Origin: Neorhizobium petrolearium
GTDB lineage: Bacteria > Pseudomonadota > Alphaproteobacteria > Rhizobiales > Rhizobiaceae
NCBI RefSeq assembly: GCF_017873175.1
Contig: NZ_JAGGJW010000010.1
Location: forward strand, 228,842-292,841
DNA: 64,000 nt
Reading direction: 5' to 3'
This document shows, one piece after another, positions 59,366 through 64,000 of the stretch (position 1 is the first letter of the stretch; each line of letters begins with the position of its first letter). The position numbers and the translations under genes are program-made. Below the pieces are notes generated by a model. That model did no database searches, was not told the DNA's origin, and saw only the letters and a list, made by a program, of their open reading frames with translations.

Positions 59366-60913
59366 ATGGACGCCTTCCTCCAACTTGCTCTCATCGAGAA
59401 AGCCAAACGTGTTTTTTCTCACGACGAAAGGGTGATGCTCAGCTTTCCGCTGCTCGAGCCGCTCAGTTTCACCGAAGCCGAGCTCTCAGCGTTGGCATCG
59501 CCCCAGACGCCAGCGGACTACACAATGGCTGCAAACTTCGCCCGGTCAGCCAACTTCCTGCCGACGGATATGGTGGCAAGCGCAACAGAGAGGATGCTGT
59601 GGGACGTGTTCGCAGATGTGCTCGCCCGCGCCGACGTCGGATCAGCCGATTCTCAGGACGACCATGCCGCTGCGGCGAGCGAACTGCTCTCTGACCTGAC
59701 GCCTGATGGAACGCGCGTCGAGAGCGAGGCGCTCAGGCGTTATCGTCAATATCGCGACGCCTGGCTGGTCGCTGGGGAGAACTATGCTTCACACAAGCTT
59801 ACCGGCGAGTTGAGCGAGGACCCGGCGGTTAAAAGACGCTGGTTGGCATTCGAGGAACCGACGCTACGAGCGGCCCAGGACGAAGCGATGACGGCGTGGG
59901 AGATGCTGGGAAACCGGGTGGAGATTGAACTTGCCATCCAGGCTTTGCGTACCGCCGCGTTGCAAAATCCGCGTTTGACGTGGGCAGAGTGGTCTGACGA
60001 TTTCAATCCCGACACCGACATGCTGACGGACACGACCGGCGCTCAATATGCGCCCACGGGATTGTCGCCGCATGATTTCGCCTCGAAGGACGACTGGCTG
60101 TCTTTCGAACTCTCTGCCGGAGAAATGGCTGCCCTCGTCGCCGACGCGCCCGAACAATTCAGGACCGTCTTAGGCGATAGTACCGGCAGCCGCTACGAGT
60201 ACATGCAGTTCGACTATCGCTCGGTTGCCATCAATCGCCCATGGTTCCGCCCCGAGGTTCTGACCTCGCAGATCTGGCGCACCAGCGATCCCGAACTCAT
60301 ACTCAGCGACGGTGCGGTTCCACCGTCCGGCGCTTGCCCGGCTTACGCTACTGCGATCGTGTTCATACGGAACGTAAAGGTCGTCGAACGAAATACCGTT
60401 TCCACCGGGGGCGGGTCATCTTCTGGCGGCAGGCCCTACGGGGGATCTGGACCTCACATGGACCCCGGCGACACAGGGTTCACGCCGTTGGTTGCCGCTG
60501 GCCTACGGTTCACTCTGGACCCCCAGACTTTCACTAAGCGGCGCGATCTGCGCGCAGGTTCGCCACTGGCGTCGAGCGCCATTCAGGGTGCGGAATTGTC
60601 CCGGCCCGCGCCAAGCATCGAACTCGATGCGCGGCATACCCGCGCTTTCCAGCGCTTGCGACGCAATAGCTTCGCCGTCTCGCCGCAGAACATCAACACG
60701 ACGACTGCATCCAATTTTTCGATGGTCCGTGCACGCCGACCACGCTGGGGGGCGGAAGTAGGGGCGGGTCATCATTTCGATCGCGAAGGATCAGGAACTT
60801 CGCCGCAGCCGCCAGTGTCCCCCATCAGGCCCGATCAACTCTCGATTCTCGCTTTCATCTGCAAACGTCTCCCCAAGGCACCGGATCCAGCTTTGACGTT
60901 GCTTTGGAGGTAG
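59366..60913 (+). CDS. large cassette protein B: paralog of protein A without the hydrophobic hairpin; function unknown
   Basis: 515 aa, 9 bases after protein A. Alignable blocks: WEMLGNRVEIELAI with WETAGHKFDVEKIG; FASKDDWLSFELSAGE with FANSTGWTRFGFSAGD; INRPWFRPEVLTSQIWR (289-305) with IARPWFRPAFLTSHYWR; LSDGAVPPSGACPAYATAIV with LSDGGSPPNGKMPAYPTSAI; and the end AFICKRLPKAPDP with GFKCHVMPKSPDP. The stretch corresponding to A's hydrophobic hairpin is about 24 residues shorter, and a basic insertion of roughly 90 residues (about 390-485) precedes the end. It has no signal peptide. B may be the partner or non-inserting subunit of A. Confidence 0.7.
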   Translation: MDAFLQLALIEKAKRVFSHDERVMLSFPLLEPLSFTEAELSALASPQTPADYTMAANFARSANFLPTDMVASATERMLWDVFADVLARADVGSADSQDDHAAAASELLSDLTPDGTRVESEALRRYRQYRDAWLVAGENYASHKLTGELSEDPAVKRRWLAFEEPTLRAAQDEAMTAWEMLGNRVEIELAIQALRTAALQNPRLTWAEWSDDFNPDTDMLTDTTGAQYAPTGLSPHDFASKDDWLSFELSAGEMAALVADAPEQFRTVLGDSTGSRYEYMQFDYRSVAINRPWFRPEVLTSQIWRTSDPELILSDGAVPPSGACPAYATAIVFIRNVKVVERNTVSTGGGSSSGGRPYGGSGPHMDPGDTGFTPLVAAGLRFTLDPQTFTKRRDLRAGSPLASSAIQGAELSRPAPSIELDARHTRAFQRLRRNSFAVSPQNINTTTASNFSMVRARRPRWGAEVGAGHHFDREGSGTSPQPPVSPIRPDQLSILAFICKRLPKAPDPALTLLWR

Positions 60914-61228
60914 CTATAGACGACGCTGACAGCGAGCAGCTTCGGGGATTTTTGATGAGCAGCGCAGCGTGTGAACCCACCGTAGCAGGATGACGGTCGG
61001 TTGACCGCTGATGGCCGCATCGATCTCTGCTTCCTGGTTGCGTCCCGTTGTGAAAGCGCTTCAGCCGTCGGTCGGGAAGCCCTTGCAACTGACACGCTGA
61101 TGTCGGCCACTCCGCGGCGCAGCGGGGAGAGGATCTCATTACGGCGATGGGATGGCATGATCTTCATGCTGCAGCAGATGATGCCATTTATGAGATCTGC
61201 TCCATTCACAGCCGACATCGCTGCGCAC
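60914..61228. other. 315-base gap without a recognisable gene
   Basis: It lies between protein B and the convergent tauE gene. A minus-strand frame of 127 codons (60835-61218) crosses most of it but also enters protein B, has an odd Arg/Ser-rich composition and no convincing ribosome-binding site, so it is not called. No inverted-repeat ends or T-run terminators are evident. Confidence 0.5.
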
Positions 61229-62026
61229 TCAGCCGGTCATCAACGTCCCCCAGTTCCGATACAGAATGTAAGCCGCGACCACAAAGATAAGGGCTGCGAA
61301 CAGGCGGTTGAGGATGTTCTTGTAGGCGCTAAGCCGTGTGGCGAGCAGCATGCCGAGCACGCCGCCGATGATGCCGCCGCCGATGAATTCGGTCGCGAGC
61401 CACCAGTCAATCAGGCCCGAGCTGGCATAGTTGAGTGCCGTCGCCAGTCCGAATGCACCGACGGAAAGGAGCGAGGTGCCGATCGCGTTGATCATCGGCA
61501 TGCCCGTTGCCAGCATGAGTCCGGGAACGATCAGGAAGCCCCCGCCGATCCCGAAGAACCCGGAGGCAGCGCCGGCTGCGAGTGCCACGGCCGCTGTTGT
61601 GAGGCACATCCTGAGGTCCACCGGGCGACGGTCGACTGCCACCGCCTTCCTGGGCTTCAGCATCAGGACGCCGACGACAACCATCAGGATGCCGAACATG
61701 AAGATCAGGCGGTCTCCGTCGATCGCCTTGCCGAGGCTGGAGCCGGCGAGGGCGCCGACAACGCCGAGCGCGGAGAAGACGGCGGCGCAGCGCCACCAGA
61801 CGTGGCCCTTGATCGCATGGCTTGCAAAGTTCGCGAAGGCACTCACCGAGACCGCAAGCGCACCCGTGCCGATGGCGACATGCGGTTGCGTCACGCCGAC
61901 GACGTAGAGGAGCAGCGGCGTCGCCAGGATGGACCCGCCGCCGCCGAGCAGGCCGAGCATGAAGCCAACGATCCCGCCCGAACCGACCGCCGCGAGGATG
62001 GTGCTGCTTATGACCATCTGCTCCAT
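61229..62026 (-). CDS. TauE/SafE family sulfite/organosulfur exporter-type permease
   Basis: 265 aa with about eight membrane helices. The family pattern is seen in GGIVGFMLGLLGGGGSILAT and GAASGFFGIGGGFLIVPGLM, two internal repeats of the GxGGGxxxxP type. It is the last gene of the blh-bigR operon and overlaps the upstream short gene by 19 bases. In this setting it probably exports sulfite or thiosulfate made by persulfide oxidation. The motif CTGTCATACAA inside its start region is coding sequence. Confidence 0.87.
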   Translation of the reverse strand: MEQMVISSTILAAVGSGGIVGFMLGLLGGGGSILATPLLLYVVGVTQPHVAIGTGALAVSVSAFANFASHAIKGHVWWRCAAVFSALGVVGALAGSSLGKAIDGDRLIFMFGILMVVVGVLMLKPRKAVAVDRRPVDLRMCLTTAAVALAAGAASGFFGIGGGFLIVPGLMLATGMPMINAIGTSLLSVGAFGLATALNYASSGLIDWWLATEFIGGGIIGGVLGMLLATRLSAYKNILNRLFAALIFVVAAYILYRNWGTLMTG

Positions 62027-62268
62027 ACTCTGTCATACAAGGCCATCCCCGTCAGAATCGTGATGACAAACAGGACCGTCTGGGGAAACCCGACCGACAG
62101 CGATGCGGCCGCCGGGCGAGGACAGGCGACGCCTATCCATCCGATCCGCTGGGCAAGATGCCCGACGATGCCCCTGATGCCGGCCACGCGGCCGTTCAGA
62201 AGCAGAAGCCTGACCGCGGAGATGCCAATCAGCATGCCGCCGCTCAATGATGAGGGATATGTGCTCAC
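62008..62268 (-). CDS. shortened YeeE/YedE-like membrane protein
   Basis: 86 aa. The N-terminal part LSGGMLIGISAVRLLLLNGR, VAGIRGIVGH matches the start of YeeE/YedE (DUF395) sulfur transporters, which are usually about 140 aa. From about residue 45 the helix pattern jumps directly to FPQTVLFVITILTGMALYD, resembling the family's C-terminal helix. So the middle (one or two membrane segments) appears deleted while the frame is kept. It overlaps the bigR stop by 4 bases and tauE by 19. It may be non-functional as a transporter but retained for translational coupling. Confidence 0.6.
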   Translation of the reverse strand: MSTYPSSLSGGMLIGISAVRLLLLNGRVAGIRGIVGHLAQRIGWIGVACPRPAAASLSVGFPQTVLFVITILTGMALYDRVWSRWS

Positions 62269-62606
62269 TTGTCTTCATTCACGCAGTAGATGTCATAGAG
62301 GGCTGCGACCAGTTGCGCGGCCTTTTCCTCCGTCAGGCGATAGAAGATCTGTTTGCCCTCCCGCCGCGTCTCGACGATGCCGGAACCGCGCAGCACGGTC
62401 AGGTGCTGCGACAGATGCGGCTGATGGACGTCGACCTTCTCTTCCAGCTCACCGACCGAATACTCGCCTTCCACCAGAGTGCAGACGATCACCAGACGTG
62501 CCGGATGGGACAGTGTCTTCAAGAGGTTCGCGACCTCCCCGGCACGCCTGGCGAGGTCGGCGGGGGATGGCCCCGCCTTCAGCATGTCATTCATCGGGTC
62601 GCTCAT
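62265..62606 (-). CDS. bigR: BigR/SqrR-type persulfide-responsive ArsR family repressor
   Basis: 113 aa, winged helix (SVGELEEKVDVHQPHLSQHL, TVLRGSGIVETRREGKQIFY). The redox pair Cys42 (VIVCTLVEGEY) and Cys108 (LYDIYCVN) corresponds to the two cysteines of BigR/SqrR that form a disulfide or tetrasulfide upon reaction with persulfides. It represses the sulfide-detoxification genes in the absence of reactive sulfur. It overlaps blh by 4 bases. Alternative starts at Met5 or Met8 exist. Its own binding site should be upstream of blh at or beyond 63902. Confidence 0.88.
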   Translation of the reverse strand: MSDPMNDMLKAGPSPADLARRAGEVANLLKTLSHPARLVIVCTLVEGEYSVGELEEKVDVHQPHLSQHLTVLRGSGIVETRREGKQIFYRLTEEKAAQLVAALYDIYCVNEDK

Positions 62607-63901
62607 TCCCAAGCCGCTCCCTGCAAAGCATCGAGCGGAAACTTGAGGTAGCGCTTGCCATTGCTCTCCGGTTCCGGCAGGCGGCCGCCGCGGATATTTA
62701 CCTGCAAGGCGTGCAGGATGAGCTTCGGCATCGGCAGGGTCTTGTCGCGCTTGGTGCGCAATGCCACGAACGCCTCCTCCGTCACACCGGCGACGTGCGG
62801 ATTGGATTTCCTCTGCTCCGCCACCGTGCTCTCCCATCGCGGTGCGCGGCCATCGGGCTGGTAGTCGTGGCCCGTGAATATCCGGGTTTCGCCCGGAAGC
62901 GCCAGGATGTCTTGGATCGACTTCCACAGTATTCGTGCATCGCCACCGGGAAAATCGGCGCGCGCCGTGCCGCTGTCGGGCATGAAGAGCGTGTCGTGCA
63001 CGAAGGCCGCGTCGCCGATCACGTAGGTGATCGATGCAAGCGTATGTCCGGGCGAAAACAGCACCTTCGCGTCGATCGAGCCGACCTTGAAGGCTTCACC
63101 ATGGGAAAACAGCCGGTCCCATTGCGAACCATCCGTCACCAACTCTGGCCAGTTGTAGATGCCCTTCCAGAGCTTCTGAACATCCACGACGCGCTCGCCG
63201 ATCGCCGTTCGGGCGCCGGTCTTATCCTTCAGGTATTGAGCCGCTGAGAAGTGGTCGGCATGCGGATGCGTGTCGAGGATCCATTCGACCGTAAGATTGT
63301 TGTCGCGAACGTATTCCAGGATTGCATCGGCATTGATGGTCGCCGTCGCTCCCGCCTTCTCGTCGAAATCCAGAACCGGATCGATGATCGCGCATTTGCC
63401 GGTGGCCGGATCGGACACGACGTATTGGACACTCCACGTGCGCCTGTCGAAGAAGCCTTTCACCTGCGGGCGTCGGGCAGCATGCTTCTCGAGCCAGGCG
63501 GCTGCGGCGCTGGTATTGAAACCGCGGCTGCGTCCGAATTCGACGACCTCGCCGGCCGACATGCGGCCGTCAAGCACCTCACCAATCAGGTAAAGGTTGA
63601 GCGAGCGCGTGCCGCTCTTGCAGTGAGCAAGCACAGGTCCGTCCGATTCATCGATCACCCGCTGAACGGCACGCACGTCGGCTTCGGTGATCGTATCAGC
63701 CGTGACCGGGATGAAGGCGTAGGAGAGGCCGCAGTGTTTCGCCTCCTGCTGTTCGGCTTGATTGCCTGGCTGACCAGGCTCTTCGTGTTCCGGTCGGTTG
63801 TTGATGAGCGTCAGGAAGCCCTGATCCCGAAATGATTGAATCTCCGCCAGGCTGGGCTGGGGGGCGACCGATAGCTTTTTCGAGATCTCGATGGCAGACA
63901 T
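62603..63901 (-). CDS. blh: bifunctional sulfurtransferase/persulfide dioxygenase (Blh)
   Basis: 432 aa. The N-terminal domain (residues 1-125) is a DUF442 phosphatase-like sulfurtransferase with the loop AHCKSGTRS (catalytic Cys). The remainder is a metallo-beta-lactamase-fold persulfide dioxygenase (HPHADHFSAAQY, FSPGHTLASITY, IFTGHDYQPDGR). It oxidises persulfides to sulfite and shuttles sulfane sulfur. The start is ATG 63901, and the gene is first in the blh-bigR-yeeE'-tauE operon. The promoter region runs off the right edge. Confidence 0.93.
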   Translation of the reverse strand: MSAIEISKKLSVAPQPSLAEIQSFRDQGFLTLINNRPEHEEPGQPGNQAEQQEAKHCGLSYAFIPVTADTITEADVRAVQRVIDESDGPVLAHCKSGTRSLNLYLIGEVLDGRMSAGEVVEFGRSRGFNTSAAAAWLEKHAARRPQVKGFFDRRTWSVQYVVSDPATGKCAIIDPVLDFDEKAGATATINADAILEYVRDNNLTVEWILDTHPHADHFSAAQYLKDKTGARTAIGERVVDVQKLWKGIYNWPELVTDGSQWDRLFSHGEAFKVGSIDAKVLFSPGHTLASITYVIGDAAFVHDTLFMPDSGTARADFPGGDARILWKSIQDILALPGETRIFTGHDYQPDGRAPRWESTVAEQRKSNPHVAGVTEEAFVALRTKRDKTLPMPKLILHALQVNIRGGRLPEPESNGKRYLKFPLDALQGAAWE

Positions 63902-63972
63902 GAGTGGCTCCAATGAAAGAACACAAGGGGCAAAACACCTTCGGTTGGCGGCTTTTCCTTGGGTTCGGTTAT

Positions 63973-63994
63973 GTTTTGACCGGCGTTTTGACCG
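63973..63994. repeat. tandem 10-bp direct repeat upstream of blh
   Basis: GTTTTGACCG occurs at 63973-63982 and again at 63985-63994, a 12-base period. It lies about 70-90 bases before the blh ATG and could be a regulatory element, or chance; it is not the AT-rich palindrome usually bound by BigR. Confidence 0.3.
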
Positions 63995-64000
63995 ATCGGC

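Noticed and set aside
57752..60913. Possible identity of proteins A and B as known toxins (MACPF, aerolysin, Tc or RTX)
   Set aside because: No MACPF signature, RTX nonapeptide repeats or RHS repeats are visible. Only the hairpin resembles pore loops, so no family was assigned.
60835..61218. 127-codon minus-strand frame in the gap after protein B
   Set aside because: It overlaps the end of protein B, is Ser/Arg-rich, and has no ribosome-binding site or recognisable motif.
62030..62040. CTGTCATACAA, identical to the site before the FCD GntR gene
   Set aside because: It lies in coding sequence (the LYDRV part of the shortened YeeE-like gene) where tauE overlaps it, far from the catabolic cluster. 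The match is most likely chance.

Overview
The window is GC-rich, densely coded DNA from an alphaproteobacterium, most likely a member of the Rhizobiaceae or a close relative. The evidence is the pcaHGB gene order, the many ABC and TTT uptake systems each paired with a GntR, LacI or LysR regulator, the small secreted GCG_CRPN-type protein, the DUF1326/DUF2182 pair and the BigR/Blh sulfide operon. There are no rRNA, tRNA, replication or other core genes, so this looks like accessory catabolic DNA (megaplasmid, chromid or a chromosomal catabolic island). No CRISPR array, intact insertion sequence or phage gene was seen.

Layout. 1-1977: end of a protocatechuate operon (pcaH partial, pcaG, pcaB). 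2131-6799: a complete branched-chain-amino-acid-type ABC transporter, then a LysE exporter. 7590-29572: a large catabolic region with a PcaD-like hydrolase, a LysR regulator, a TctA-TctB fusion, a TctC, a ThDP enzyme, UbiX, an FCD-type GntR regulator, two molybdenum hydroxylase large subunits, UbiD, and CoxG/CoxS/CoxM. Five promoter regions here carry the same TTGTCATACA-type site, so I infer one regulon that imports and degrades an aromatic or heteroaromatic carboxylate, probably feeding the neighbouring protocatechuate pathway. A block of ArsR, SRPBCC, DUF2182 and DUF1326 genes (11.95-14.54 kb) sits inside it and looks inserted. 29697-35102: MarR, a frameshifted gamma-glutamyltransferase, and modABC behind two Mo-box-like palindromes; a third such box precedes the GntR gene at 19.8 kb, linking molybdate status to the molybdoenzyme cluster.

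35196-45047: a sulfatase and a DHDPS-like aldolase diverge from a FadR-type GntR regulator followed by a peptide-type ABC transporter with a second DHDPS-like gene inside it. The operon ends in a 20-codon remnant of another sulfatase. 45158-54649: a LacI-controlled locus with a ribose-type ABC transporter, a phosphotriesterase-family hydrolase, a GATase1-like protein, a ribokinase, a BtpA/SgcQ protein, a TenA protein and an M20 amidohydrolase. This is a coherent catabolic set whose substrate I cannot name.

55285-60913: the most unusual part. A LuxR-type regulator diverges from four genes of no assigned function: two small C2-like, acidic-loop proteins and two large proteins (534 and 515 aa) that are paralogs of each other. 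They share a RPWFRP core and a C-terminal PK(S/A)PDP motif, and one carries a Ser/Gly-rich hairpin with a hydrophobic tip resembling pore-forming insertion loops. 61229-63901: a sulfide-detoxification operon (Blh, BigR, an internally shortened YeeE/YedE, TauE).
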